The notes under the pieces were generated by a model, which was given only the letters and a program-made list of their open reading frames with translations, ran no database searches and was not told the origin of the DNA. From NCBI RefSeq assembly GCF_008000935.1, contig NZ_CP042831.1, positions 1,798,001-1,862,000 of the forward strand: a DNA stretch of 64,000 nucleotides, written 5' to 3'. A program made the translations under genes and the position numbers. Positions 51,404 through 60,359 of this stretch are shown piece after piece (positions within the stretch are counted from its first letter, which is position 1; every line of letters begins with the position of its first letter). This DNA is from Flavobacterium alkalisoli. GTDB lineage: Bacteria; Bacteroidota; Bacteroidia; Flavobacteriales; Flavobacteriaceae.

Positions 51404-51637
51404 TTATTGAACCGCATCTAAAATGTGAATTTTACTTTTAGGTATATTACCATTGTTGTCCTGAAGGATTTCGATACCTAAAATTTCAAACGGGCGCTCA
51501 ATCTGGTTATCATTAAAATCCAGATAATCCAGCACCAATTCATCAAAACTGTCAGGGTGCAACACAATCGATACACTGTCAGTTAATTCGTTTTCAATAA
51601 TAAATTCACGCATAGCGTCATAAGTAATTTTCTCCAT
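51404..51637 (-). CDS. Small protein of an unrecognised paralogous family (copy 2)
   Basis: A 77-residue protein: MREFIIENELTDSVSIVLHPDSFDEL, then IERPFEILGIEILQDNNGNIPKSKIHIL. Closest to copy 1 and more distantly related to copy 3 at 53369. Each copy has its own transcription unit, so they are not a simple operon. Function unknown. Confidence 0.65.
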   Translation of the reverse strand: MEKITYDAMREFIIENELTDSVSIVLHPDSFDELVLDYLDFNDNQIERPFEILGIEILQDNNGNIPKSKIHILDAVQ

Positions 51638-51926
51638 AAGCTTGGTTATTTAAGTTTTCATAAAAATAGATATTCTGATGAATCAACCTAAGGGAAAACT
51701 GTTAAAAATTTAAACTTTAACAAATTAAAAAACGATGTAGGTAAAATATTGTTATAAAAAAGTTAATAAAATTGCCTTTTAGAGATGTTGTTAAAATACT
51801 GACAATGTGTGATATTACATTCTTTCTTGTTAAAAAACTATTTTAGAATTCATTTTTTAAATAAAAAATATGTTTCTCTAGATAAATTTAAGTAAAGTTG
51901 CATATTCAATTAACATATAAATATTT

Positions 51927-52748
51927 ATGATTTTGCGCCTAAAACTACAATTACTATTATCAATTGTTTTTATTTCATTTACAGGATATTCTCAAAATAA
52001 AGAAGAGGTTTTAGAACAGGGTAAGCTTCTATATAAATCGGAAAAAGCTTCATGGCATGGAACCGATTTGCTAATGGAACGCTTTAAAGCTAAAACAAAA
52101 GTTGTAGGCGGTTATTTTTCTTATACAGAGGATAACAGGAATATTAATGTGTTTTATAACAGGGATGACGAACCCAAGGTTATACTGTCGTTCTCTTTTG
52201 ATGATACCTATTTACCGGGAGCAGTTAAAATTGATAGTGTGGCAAGAGATCTTTCCTCTTATGAAAAAAGCCTTTATATCATTAGGAAAAAAGCAATGGA
52301 AGAGCTGCAAACCAATGAAGTATTTGAATTTTATAATGGTACAAACTTTAATCCGGTTCCACTTATCTATAAAGGTAAAAAGATGGTTTATTTTTTTACA
52401 GGGCCGCAATCCAGTAATGTTGTGATTTTTGGTAATGACTACCTTATTACTTTTAATGAAGATGATACTGTACAGTCGGTTAAAAAGCTTCACAGTAGCA
52501 TTATACCTCTTAACTATAGTAATGACCCAAATCAAATCAGTTCACTACATAGCCATAATGATGAATCGGGAGATATTATAACTGCGACCGATATATGTAC
52601 CTTAATGCTTTACAGCCCGTATACAAACTGGGAAAATCATTATGTACTTTCTACAAAATATGTTTCGGTTTGGGACTGTATTAAAAACGAACTTAGGGTA
52701 ATTGACAGGGCAACCTGGGAAAAGGCCATGAAGCCAAATAACGAATAG
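51927..52748 (+). CDS. Exported hypothetical protein
   Basis: A 273-residue protein with a signal peptide (MILRLKLQLLLSIVFISFTGYSQ). The mature part (EEVLEQGKLLYKSEKASWHGTDLLMERF, then YKGKKMVYFFTGPQSSNVVIFGNDYLITFNEDD) shows alternating strands and no catalytic motif that I recognise. An S-H-S-H-N-D-E segment near the C-terminus could bind metal but is unproven. Likely periplasmic. The preceding 289 bp (51638-51926) is AT-rich and contains no gene. Confidence 0.65.
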   Translation: MILRLKLQLLLSIVFISFTGYSQNKEEVLEQGKLLYKSEKASWHGTDLLMERFKAKTKVVGGYFSYTEDNRNINVFYNRDDEPKVILSFSFDDTYLPGAVKIDSVARDLSSYEKSLYIIRKKAMEELQTNEVFEFYNGTNFNPVPLIYKGKKMVYFFTGPQSSNVVIFGNDYLITFNEDDTVQSVKKLHSSIIPLNYSNDPNQISSLHSHNDESGDIITATDICTLMLYSPYTNWENHYVLSTKYVSVWDCIKNELRVIDRATWEKAMKPNNE

Positions 52749-52751
52749 AGC

Positions 52752-53210
52752 TTATTCTTTAATAATTTTATTCAGTTGCTCCAGTAAAGGTATCTGCTTT
52801 TCATTGATAAGGTTTTTGGCTTCTTCGAAGCTAAACCATCCGGCACGATCAATTTCAGGAAACTCACTTTGTTTTCCGGATTTTGGTGGCCATTCAATGG
52901 TAAATGTATTGCTCTTTATGGTGTCAGGATTTAAATCTCCTTGTGCAGCCCAACAAAATACTTTTTTACCTCCTTTTTGAATTATGGGCAGTAGTTCGAT
53001 AAAAGGAGGAATGGGTGTATACCCTGTTTCTTCTTCAAATTCTCTAATCGCAGTAGTAAGTGGAATTTCATTTGGGAGACTTTCTCCTTTAGGTATGGTC
53101 CATAAGCCTTCATTCTTGTTTTTAAAATATGGACCTCCCGGATGCACCAGGAAATATTCGGTATTGTTATTTGTACTTCTGAATAACAGGATTCCGTAAC
53201 TAATTTTCAT
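52752..53210 (-). CDS. NUDIX hydrolase
   Basis: A 152-residue pyrophosphohydrolase. A full Nudix box is present: GESLPNEIPLTTAIREFEEETGY fits Gx5Ex7REUxEExGU, with the REFEEE glutamates binding magnesium. The N-terminus SYGILLFRSTNNNTEYFLVHPGGPYFKNKNEGLWTIPKG resembles the branch that acts on diadenosine polyphosphates or NTPs. Substrate undefined. Converges with the preceding gene with a 3-bp gap. Confidence 0.93.
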   Translation of the reverse strand: MKISYGILLFRSTNNNTEYFLVHPGGPYFKNKNEGLWTIPKGESLPNEIPLTTAIREFEEETGYTPIPPFIELLPIIQKGGKKVFCWAAQGDLNPDTIKSNTFTIEWPPKSGKQSEFPEIDRAGWFSFEEAKNLINEKQIPLLEQLNKIIKE

Positions 53211-53368
53211 TATTTTTTATAAAAACGTGCAGTTGATAGATAAAAATAAGCATTTCGTAGTAATGTTAATGTTTTTAAGAAAATTTAAACATTTATTATC
53301 AGTTTATTATCAAAATTTTAAGGAAAAAACTTTGATATTTGCAACATTAACCAACAACAATTTACCCC

Positions 53369-53593
53369 ATGAAAAAGAACATCGACCTTGCTACCATCAA
53401 AAGATTCATTCTGGCCAATGCTTTAAAAGGAAATGTGATGCTTATGCTTCATCCTTCTAACTTTGAAAAATTGGTTAATGCCGGAAAAAAGAAAGTTAAA
53501 TCATTACGTGTTGCCGGAGTAAATATTATTGCCGATAACAATAATGAGGTGAAAGAAAACGAAATTGATGTACTTGAAATTAATTTAGCATAG
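53369..53593 (+). CDS. Small protein of an unrecognised paralogous family (copy 3)
   Basis: A 74-residue protein, more basic and divergent than copies 1 and 2: IKRFILANALKGNVMLMLHPSNFEKLVN, then VKSLRVAGVNIIADNNNEVKENEIDVLEI. The shared core is (I/L)xxFI(L/I)xN, LHPxxFxxL, (V/I)xG(V/I)xI(I/L)xDNN. It is encoded on the opposite strand to the other two and has its own terminator. Function unknown. Confidence 0.65.
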   Translation: MKKNIDLATIKRFILANALKGNVMLMLHPSNFEKLVNAGKKKVKSLRVAGVNIIADNNNEVKENEIDVLEINLA

Positions 53594-53616
53594 TACATTA
53601 GTAAAGCTAAAACGAT

Positions 53617-53650
53617 AAAGAGCTGTCTTAATAAAGGCAGCTCTTTTTTG
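53617..53650 (+). terminator. Terminator of small-protein copy 3
   Basis: AAAGAGCTG and CAGCTCTTT form the base of a stem continued by CTT/AAG, with six T residues after it. Confidence 0.8.
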
Positions 53651-53761
53651 TTTTTATCAATTTATCACATCCTTAAGAATACTTTATCATATCATTGGCT
53701 GTTAGGAGGTTAGTTATTAAATAACTTTATACTAAGTAATTAACCTAAAAAAAGCAGAATT

Positions 53762-54577
53762 ATGGAAGCGAATGTAATACAGCCGAAAGCTACGGCTACA
53801 GATAGTAAAAAGCAGAATTTTTCAAAATATGATCCTTCTGGTACAGATCCTAATCGTTATGCAGCAGTATCCAATCCTAAAGAGGCAGATGAATACCTTC
53901 ATGGGAAGAAAAGTATTATACCGGGATTAAGGGTAAATGTAGGTACTACTGAAAGGCTGCTTATGATAGCTGCAGGTTCTTACCTGTTATACCGTGCATT
54001 AAAAAAGAATGATGACAGAAAAGTATTAGAGAGTATGGCCGCGGGGACTATGCTTTTTAGAGGGGTAAGCGGTTATTGTCCGGCTTATGATGCACTGAAA
54101 GGGAGTAAGATGCTTAAAAGTAATAATATTTCTATCACTGCTAACTTAACGGTTGATAAGCCTGTACATGAGGTTTACAGTGCGTGGCGTACTTTAGAAA
54201 ACCTTCCGTTGTTTATGAAACATTTGGAAAGTGTGACCGAAGTAAGCGAAAACGTTTCTGAATGGAAAGCAAGTGTACCCGGAGGGCTGGGTTCAGTTAA
54301 ATGGAATGCAGAGATATTGATGGATGAACCGGATAAGGTGTTAAGCTGGCAATCCTTACCCGGAGCAACAATTAATAATTCTGGAAAAGTGAAATTTAAA
54401 GATAACGGTGCGAGCACAGAAATAGATGTTACCATTTCTTATCATGCACCACTGGGTATGCCGGGTGCAGGTGTGGCAAAATTGCTTAACCCAATGTTTG
54501 AAAATATTGTATTTAATGATATAGAGGGCTTTAAAAGTTACATGGAGTCCGGTAACGCGCCTATACCGCAGGAATAA
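53762..54577 (+). CDS. DUF2892 and SRPBCC two-domain protein
   Basis: A 271-residue protein. A DUF2892-like region is at about 60-115, with two hydrophobic segments and VNVGTTERLLMIAAGSYLLYRALKK and RGVSGYCPAYDAL. A polyketide-cyclase/SRPBCC domain is at about 125-265 (ISITANLTVDKPVHEVYSAWRTLENLPLFMKHLESVTEV, DEPDKVLSWQSLPGA). The combination is common in Bacteroidota and proteobacteria and is often linked with stress; the ligand is unknown. Monocistronic, with a terminator shared with the convergent small gene. Confidence 0.88.
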   Translation: MEANVIQPKATATDSKKQNFSKYDPSGTDPNRYAAVSNPKEADEYLHGKKSIIPGLRVNVGTTERLLMIAAGSYLLYRALKKNDDRKVLESMAAGTMLFRGVSGYCPAYDALKGSKMLKSNNISITANLTVDKPVHEVYSAWRTLENLPLFMKHLESVTEVSENVSEWKASVPGGLGSVKWNAEILMDEPDKVLSWQSLPGATINNSGKVKFKDNGASTEIDVTISYHAPLGMPGAGVAKLLNPMFENIVFNDIEGFKSYMESGNAPIPQE

Positions 54578-54610
54578 AGATTCCTTTTTTTAGTAGTGCC
54601 TTTGGGCACA

Positions 54611-54642
54611 AAAAAACTCCTCTTTTTAAAGAGGAGTTTTTA
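54611..54642. terminator. Bidirectional terminator
   Basis: AAAAACTCCTCTTT and AAAGAGGAGTTTTT pair around TT, between convergent genes. Confidence 0.85.
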
Positions 54643-54662
54643 TTTCTAATTGGCTGTATGCC

Positions 54663-54830
54663 TTATTTAATAGTTCCAAAAATTCCGGCTGCAACCATTG
54701 CAGCAATGATAGCCCCAACAGCAATTTCAATATATCTTATAATATTATCTTTCTTTTTGAAAGCTAAGTGAAAGTTATATTTCCTTTTGCGGGCTAAAGT
54801 ATTTCCGTTGTAGTTAGATGTGTTTTTCAT
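54663..54830 (-). CDS. Small single-pass membrane protein (55 residues)
   Basis: A short frame from ATG (complement of 54828-54830) encodes a basic N-terminus (MKNTSNYNGNTLARKRKYNF, then HLAFKKKDN), followed by IIRYIEIAVGAIIAAMVAAGIFG, a clean membrane helix at about residues 30-52. Codon use is like neighbouring genes and a shared terminator lies just after the stop. No family recognised. Translation is supported only by composition and position. Confidence 0.6.
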   Translation of the reverse strand: MKNTSNYNGNTLARKRKYNFHLAFKKKDNIIRYIEIAVGAIIAAMVAAGIFGTIK

Positions 54831-54969
54831 AGCATTATTTGTTTATTACGTGGATAAATTTAATACATGCTAAATTTTATTGAAAATGATTTAACATTGC
54901 CTTAAAAATAATTATTTATTTGTAAAATCCAAAAAGTATGCCATGTTTCGTTATTCGGTTGGGTTTAAC

Positions 54970-54977
54970 TAATTTTG
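54970..54977 (+). promoter_or_regulatory. -7 box of the AAA-recQ-fmt operon
   Basis: TAATTTTG matches TAnnTTTG, 17 bp before the TTG start at 54995. Confidence 0.5.
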
Positions 54978-54994
54978 TGGTTTAATATTACATT

Positions 54995-55531
54995 TTGAAA
55001 AAAGAAATTGTAGTTATAATAGGTGGGCCGGGCACTGGCAAGACTTCTGTAATAGATGAACTTATCAAAAAAGGGTATATCTGTTACCCTGAAGTTTCAC
55101 GCGAGGTAACACTTGAGGCCAGAAGGCAGGGCATAGAACAGCTGTTTTTAGAAAAACCGTTGCTTTTTAGTGAACTTTTGCTGGAAGGCAGAAAAAAACA
55201 ACATGCTGATGCTTTACAGGAAGAGTCACGAATAGTTTTTTTAGACAGGGGAATACCCGATGTACTGGCTTATATGCACTATATAGGAGATTCCTATCCT
55301 TCTGCTTTTGATGATGCCTGTAAGGAATACCGTTATACTAAAATCTTCTTTTTACCTCCCTGGGAAGAAATCTATTCTCCCGATGAGGAGCGTTACGAAA
55401 ACTGGGAACAGGCTAAGTTAATAGCCGATCATTTAGTAGAAACCTATACAAATTACGGCTACAACCTAATTGAAGTGCCAAAAGATACGGTGGATAACAG
55501 AATTCTTTTTATCTTAGGGCATCTTTCTTGA
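54995..55531 (+). CDS. AAA_28-type P-loop ATPase/kinase
   Basis: A 178-residue cytoplasmic protein. The P-loop GGPGTGKTSV is at about 9-18 and FLDRGIPDVLAYMHY (Walker B-like and DRG) at about 84-98. This is the AAA_28 family, thought to include nicotinamide-riboside- or nucleotide-kinase-like enzymes; substrate unknown. A TTG start is proposed because the P-loop strand begins directly after it (KKEIVVIIGGPG) and no ATG lies between. recQ follows 7 bp after the stop. Confidence 0.82.
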   Translation: MKKEIVVIIGGPGTGKTSVIDELIKKGYICYPEVSREVTLEARRQGIEQLFLEKPLLFSELLLEGRKKQHADALQEESRIVFLDRGIPDVLAYMHYIGDSYPSAFDDACKEYRYTKIFFLPPWEEIYSPDEERYENWEQAKLIADHLVETYTNYGYNLIEVPKDTVDNRILFILGHLS

Positions 55532-55538
55532 TTTGAAT

Positions 55539-57431
55539 ATGCAACAACCCCTAGAAATTTTAAAAAACTATTGGAAACATGATAGTTTTAGGGAACCACA
55601 GGAACAAATAATACAATCTGTTTTACAGGGAAAAGACACGCTTGCCATAATGCCTACCGGCGGAGGTAAGTCGGTGTGCTTTCAGGTGCCTGCAATGGTA
55701 AAAGAAGGCATTTGCCTTGTAATTTCGCCTTTGGTAGCATTAATGAAAGATCAGGTTGCTAACCTTCAGCAAAAAGGGATTAAAGCTATTGCGCTTACAG
55801 GAGGTATATCTGTAGATGAAATAAGTGATTTGCTGGACAATTGCCGTTTTGGCAATTACAAGTTTTTATACCTGTCGCCGGAAAGGCTTCAGGCCGACTG
55901 GATACTGGACAGGTTGAAGGAGCTGCCCATAAATCTTGTTGCTGTAGATGAGGCGCATTGTGTATCCCAATGGGGGCACGATTTTAGGCCAGCCTATTTA
56001 AAGATATCTGCATTAAAAAACTATTTACCTAAAGTCCCTTTCCTGGCTTTAACCGCTTCGGCTACAAAAAGGGTAAGGGAAGATATTATAAAACACCTGC
56101 AACTTGATAATCCGGCTGTTTTTGTAAAATCGTTTGCAAGGGACAACCTTGCTTATATGGTTTTTGAAACGGAAGATAAATTACACAGGATGCAGCAAAT
56201 TCTCACTAAAAATCCGCAATCTTCCATAGTGTATGTTCGCAATAGGAAATCTTGCCACGACGTGTCAAGGCAGTTAGAGTCGTTAGGGTTTAAGGCTACT
56301 TTTTATCATGGCGGACTTACATCTTCAGAAAAGGAAAAGAATATGCAGTTGTGGTTAAGCAATCAGGCTCAGGTTATGGTAGCTACTAATGCTTTTGGTA
56401 TGGGTATAGATAAACCGGATGTTAAGACGGTGATACACATCCAACTTCCCGAAAATATGGAAAGCTATTACCAGGAAGCTGGCAGGGCAGGGCGTGATGG
56501 TAACAAAGCATTTGCGGTTTTGCTTGTAAATGCATCTGATGCGCAAATAGGTAAAAAGCAGTTTTTAGAAGTGCTGCCTGACAGGCATTTTTTAAAAGAT
56601 GTATACATAAGGCTTAATAACTATTTGCAGATAGCTTATGGCGAAGGTATAAATCAAAGCTTTGCTTTTAATTTCAATGTTTTTTGCAGGCAGTATAATC
56701 TTCCGGTTGTAAAGGCATATAATGCTTTGCAGTTTTTAGACAGGCAGGGGATCATAACCATGGCTAAAGAGTTTTCGGAAAAGATTACTATACAGTTTCT
56801 TGTACCAAGTAAAGAGGTGATGAGGTATATTAGCCTTAACAGTAATGATGAAGAGATCATTCTTGCCATATTAAGGAATTATCCAGGAGTATTTGATATG
56901 GAAACCAGCCTGAATGCCGATTTGATTATAAGGAAGGCTAAAACTACTCAAGAGGAATTACAACAGGTTTTGAAAAGGCTGAATGATAAAGAAGTTATAT
57001 CGTATCATAGTTTGGGTAATGATAGCAGGCTTACTTTTAATGAGGTTAGGGAAGATGATTTAACCATCAATAGGGTTGCCAAGTTTTTAGAAAAACAGAA
57101 TGAGATTAAAACAACGCAGCTGGACCGTGTTATTAATTATATTAATGATACCGAAACCTGTAAAAGTAGGCTGATATTAAAATATTTTGATGAAGAGTCT
57201 CAGACGGACTGTGGAATATGTTCCTGGTGTATTAATAAGGTTAGAAAAACTAAAGAGCCTGTTGAAACGGCTACTGCAATATTGCAATTGCTTGAAAAGG
57301 GAGCTATGTCGTCAAGAGATATAGAGGAAAAGCTGGAACTTACACCAAAGGAGACTATTTTTGCAATACAAATCCTTTTAGAGAACGACAGGATTAAAAT
57401 AAATGCCAATAATCAATATATATTAAAGTAA
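55539..57431 (+). CDS. recQ: ATP-dependent DNA helicase RecQ
   Basis: A 630-residue 3'-5' helicase. Motif I is MPTGGGKSVCFQ, motif II DEAH in VAVDEAHCVSQWGHDFRP, motif VI YYQEAGRAGRDG. The zinc-binding RQC domain has cysteines in TCKSRLILKYFDEES, DCGICSWC. A winged helix follows (LELTPKETIFAIQILLENDRIKI). No HRDC domain is visible; flavobacteria often carry a longer RecQ as well, so this may be the shorter paralogue. Start at ATG 55539. The stop overlaps the fmt start by one base. Confidence 0.94.
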   Translation: MQQPLEILKNYWKHDSFREPQEQIIQSVLQGKDTLAIMPTGGGKSVCFQVPAMVKEGICLVISPLVALMKDQVANLQQKGIKAIALTGGISVDEISDLLDNCRFGNYKFLYLSPERLQADWILDRLKELPINLVAVDEAHCVSQWGHDFRPAYLKISALKNYLPKVPFLALTASATKRVREDIIKHLQLDNPAVFVKSFARDNLAYMVFETEDKLHRMQQILTKNPQSSIVYVRNRKSCHDVSRQLESLGFKATFYHGGLTSSEKEKNMQLWLSNQAQVMVATNAFGMGIDKPDVKTVIHIQLPENMESYYQEAGRAGRDGNKAFAVLLVNASDAQIGKKQFLEVLPDRHFLKDVYIRLNNYLQIAYGEGINQSFAFNFNVFCRQYNLPVVKAYNALQFLDRQGIITMAKEFSEKITIQFLVPSKEVMRYISLNSNDEEIILAILRNYPGVFDMETSLNADLIIRKAKTTQEELQQVLKRLNDKEVISYHSLGNDSRLTFNEVREDDLTINRVAKFLEKQNEIKTTQLDRVINYINDTETCKSRLILKYFDEESQTDCGICSWCINKVRKTKEPVETATAILQLLEKGAMSSRDIEEKLELTPKETIFAIQILLENDRIKINANNQYILK

Positions 57432-58378
57432 TGGAAAGACTGAAGATCGTGTTTATGGGTACGCCGGAATTTGCTGTGGGGATACTCGATACCATATATC
57501 AGAATAATTATGACATAGTAGGAGTTATTACAGCACCCGATAAACCTGCCGGGAGGGGGCAGAAGGTTAAATTCTCTGCTGTTAAGGAATATGCCCTGGA
57601 GAAAGAGTTACGACTTTTGCAGCCAGTAAATTTAAAAGACGAATCTTTTTTAGAAGAACTTAAATCTCTTGAGGCAAACCTTCAGGTTGTTGTAGCTTTT
57701 AGGATGTTGCCGGAAGCGGTATGGAGAATGCCTAAGTTAGGTACATTTAATCTGCATGCTTCATTGTTGCCTCAGTATAGGGGAGCGGCTCCTATAAACT
57801 GGGCCGTTATTAACGGAGAGGTGAGAACCGGAGTTACTACCTTTTTTATTGATGAAAAGATTGATACCGGTGCCATGATATTAAGAGAGGAAACAGCTAT
57901 TGGTGAAAACGAAACAGCTGGTGAACTTCATGACAGATTAATGGAATTGGGTCAAGGTACAGTTTTAAAGACCTTAAAGCTTATAGAGACAGGCAAGGCA
58001 GAAACTACTATTCAAAACGAAACAGAAGATATTAAGACAGCGTATAAGCTTAATAAGGATAATTGTAAAATAGACTGGTCTAAACCGGGGAGGGAAATAC
58101 ACAATCTGGTAAGAGGGCTTAGTCCGTATCCGGCTGCGTGGTGTTTTGTAAATGATAATGGGCAGGAATGGAATGTAAAGGTTTATGAAACTACATTTGA
58201 GGAAACAAAGGTAAGTGAGTCAGCGGGAAGCATAATTTCAGGTAAAAAAGAGATAAAAGTTGCTGTAAAAGATGGTTATTTACATATAAAAAGCCTTCAG
58301 TTTCCCGGAAAGAAAAAAATGACGGCTCAGGAATTGCTTAACGGGATGCAGTTTTCTGGCGAGGCAAAGGTTCTGTAA
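57431..58378 (+). CDS. fmt: Methionyl-tRNA formyltransferase
   Basis: A 315-residue enzyme that formylates initiator Met-tRNA using 10-formyl-THF. The N-terminal catalytic domain (about 1-205) contains VFMGTPEFAVGIL, the folate/active-site residues in NLHASLLPQYRGAAPINWAVINGE (Asn-His), and the catalytic Asp region TFFIDEKIDTGAMI. The C-terminal OB-like tRNA-binding domain starts at about 210 (INDx, LVRGLSPYPAAW). The start codon overlaps the recQ stop (TAATG), so translation is coupled. Confidence 0.97.
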   Translation: MERLKIVFMGTPEFAVGILDTIYQNNYDIVGVITAPDKPAGRGQKVKFSAVKEYALEKELRLLQPVNLKDESFLEELKSLEANLQVVVAFRMLPEAVWRMPKLGTFNLHASLLPQYRGAAPINWAVINGEVRTGVTTFFIDEKIDTGAMILREETAIGENETAGELHDRLMELGQGTVLKTLKLIETGKAETTIQNETEDIKTAYKLNKDNCKIDWSKPGREIHNLVRGLSPYPAAWCFVNDNGQEWNVKVYETTFEETKVSESAGSIISGKKEIKVAVKDGYLHIKSLQFPGKKKMTAQELLNGMQFSGEAKVL

Positions 58379-58483
58379 CCCCAATAAACACTGATATTTT
58401 AAGAAAATTTTAATAAAACAAACAAGTTTATTAACATTTAAACCGAAGTTATCAACAAATAAACGGAATTAACCTATAAACAC

Positions 58484-58513
58484 TTGTGTAATTTGATTTT
58501 CCTATTAAATTTG
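58484..58513 (+). promoter_or_regulatory. HU gene promoter
   Basis: TTG (58484-58486) and TAAATTTG (58506-58513) are separated by 19 bp; the transcript would have a leader of about 48 bp before the ATG at 58568. Confidence 0.6.
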
Positions 58514-58567
58514 TAGTACAGGATTAGAAAAACAATAATTTTAACCAAACAATTAATAACAATTATT

Positions 58568-58843
58568 ATGAACAAATCAGAATTAATCGACGCAATGGCT
58601 GCAGATGCAGGAATCTCTAAAGGTGCAGCAAAAAAAGCTTTAGAATCTTTTGTTGGTAACGTAGGTACTACATTACAAAAAGGAGGAAGAGTATCGCTTG
58701 TAGGATTCGGATCTTGGTCAGTGTCTAAAAGAGCTGCAAGAGAAGGTAGAAACCCTCAAACAGGTAAAACAATTAAAATTGCTGCTAAGAACGTGGTTAA
58801 ATTTAAGCCAGGGGCTGAGCTTGATGGATCTGTAAATAAGTAA
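58568..58843 (+). CDS. HU family DNA-binding protein
   Basis: A 91-residue nucleoid protein. The N-terminal helices (MNKSELIDAMAADAGISKGAAKKALESFVGNV) form the dimer body; VSLVGFGSWSVSKRAAREGRNPQTGKTIKIAA is the DNA-embracing beta-arm with the intercalating Pro in GRNPQTG. Length and motifs are standard. Flavobacteria usually have several HU copies. Monocistronic with a promoter and terminator. Confidence 0.96.
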   Translation: MNKSELIDAMAADAGISKGAAKKALESFVGNVGTTLQKGGRVSLVGFGSWSVSKRAAREGRNPQTGKTIKIAAKNVVKFKPGAELDGSVNK

Positions 58844-58863
58844 TATTAGTTTGCATATAGTAT

Positions 58864-58892
58864 AAAAGCCTCCATATTTGGGGGCTTTTTCT
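58864..58892 (+). terminator. HU terminator
   Basis: AAAAGCCTCC and GGGGGCTTTT pair around ATATTT with a T-tract after it. Confidence 0.8.
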
Positions 58893-58962
58893 TTTAAACT
58901 TTTATAAATTGTTTTGGATGTAGGTAATTTTTTCTTTAAATTTATTTCAAAATGCAAAGACT

Positions 58963-59523
58963 ATGATTTCACTAAAACCCAAAAAAGGCCACCTGCTGAT
59001 TGCAGAGCCTTCCTCCATTGGAGATCTGTCTTTTAACAGGTCTGTAGTTTTACTAGCCGATCATAATGCAGAAGGGTCTATAGGCTTTATTCTTAATAAA
59101 CCTTTAGGTTATTCGATACAGGATCTTATTCCTGAAATCCATGGTAAGTTTAAAATATATAATGGCGGGCCTGTAGAGCAGGATAATTTGTATTTTATTC
59201 ATAATGTTCCCGAGCTTATACCGGAGAGTATAGAGATTTCCAGCGGAATTTACTGGGGAGGTGATTTTGAATCTACCAAAGATTTAATTAATCAGGGTAA
59301 GATTAAGCGTAATAATATCCGTTTCTTTTTGGGATATACAGGTTGGGCGGCTCATCAGTTGGAGGATGAACTTGAAGATAATTCCTGGATTGTTTCTGAA
59401 AACAGTTACGAAAACAAAATCATAGGTAAGTCCAGTACTTCTTTCTGGAAAGAAAAAATAATGGAATTAGGAGGAGAGTACCTGATTTGGTCTAACTCGC
59501 CCGAAAACCCGGCTCTTAACTAG
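58963..59523 (+). CDS. YqgE/AlgH family protein
   Basis: A 186-residue protein of the AlgH/YqgE family (DUF179): KGHLLIAEPSSIGDLSFNRSVVLLADHNAEGSIGFILNKPLGYSIQDLIP, then IYNGGPVEQDNLYFIHN and FFLGYTGWAAHQLEDELEDNSWIV. Structural work shows a conserved alpha/beta fold with a cleft; the function is not settled. It converges on the aminodeoxychorismate lyase gene with a 4-bp overlap. Confidence 0.94.
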   Translation: MISLKPKKGHLLIAEPSSIGDLSFNRSVVLLADHNAEGSIGFILNKPLGYSIQDLIPEIHGKFKIYNGGPVEQDNLYFIHNVPELIPESIEISSGIYWGGDFESTKDLINQGKIKRNNIRFFLGYTGWAAHQLEDELEDNSWIVSENSYENKIIGKSSTSFWKEKIMELGGEYLIWSNSPENPALN

Positions 59524-60359
59524 CCAAGTCTTATTAAAACATTTAATTTTTTTATCAGTTCGGAAGCCAGAGCGTTTCCGTATTCCTTTTTGCGGTATTT
59601 AGTTATTGGCTGAATTCCTTTTATCACGTTAGTGATAAAAATCTCGTCAGCCTTTTGAAGGTCAAAAGGAGATATGCTTTCTTCAGAAACTTCAATCCCT
59701 TCAGTTTTTCGGGCAATAGAAAGTATCTGTTTTCTCATTATGCCGTTTAAACAGCCATCTGTAATGGGTGGAGTAACTAATTTATTTCCTTTCAGCATAA
59801 AAATGTTGCCCTGTAGTGCTTCAATTACGTTTTTGTCGTCATTTATAAGCAGGCAGTTGTTAAGTCCGTTTTCATAAGCGAAAATGCTTCCTGTTATCTG
59901 AACCATTTTGTTGGTGGTTTTCAGGGTAGATAAAAGCTGCTTGGTAACGTAAAAATCTTTAAACAGGTCTACTTCATAAGTATCTTCATTTAAAGAGTAA
60001 AGAGGTTCGGCTATTGCTTCGGCAGTAATTATAAATTCAGCATCATTTGTTGTAGGTAAATATAATCCGCCCCGTTTCCTGAAAAAAGTTACCCTTGCAC
60101 GGGCAGAAGCTGATATTTCTAAATTTTCGGTAAGGGCTTTAACCTGTTCTTCCATGTATTCCATAGTAAAATACATAGGGATTTCCATTCTTATAATCCT
60201 CATAGATGCCATTAGCCTGAAATAATGATCTTCTGCAAAAAGAATCTTTCCGTCTATTACTTTCAGTGTTTCAAAAACAGCATCGCCATATAAAAAGCCT
60301 CTGTTTTGTTCTAATGTAAGGTTTGTGTTATCTGTAAGGTTACCGTTGTAGTTAATCAT
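59520..60359 (-). CDS. pabC: Aminotransferase class IV, likely aminodeoxychorismate lyase
   Basis: A 279-residue PLP enzyme of fold type IV. FLYGDAVFETLKVIDGKILFAEDHYFRLMASMRIIRM is the family N-terminus. The catalytic Lys lies in STLKTTNKMVQIT, and the PLP phosphate contacts include ITDGCLNGIMRKQIL and EIFITNVIKGIQPI. Flavobacterial members of this type are usually 4-amino-4-deoxychorismate lyases in folate synthesis, but D-amino acid or branched-chain aminotransferase activity cannot be excluded. The start is preceded by a hairpin and promoter box. Confidence 0.82.
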   Translation of the reverse strand: MINYNGNLTDNTNLTLEQNRGFLYGDAVFETLKVIDGKILFAEDHYFRLMASMRIIRMEIPMYFTMEYMEEQVKALTENLEISASARARVTFFRKRGGLYLPTTNDAEFIITAEAIAEPLYSLNEDTYEVDLFKDFYVTKQLLSTLKTTNKMVQITGSIFAYENGLNNCLLINDDKNVIEALQGNIFMLKGNKLVTPPITDGCLNGIMRKQILSIARKTEGIEVSEESISPFDLQKADEIFITNVIKGIQPITKYRKKEYGNALASELIKKLNVLIRLG

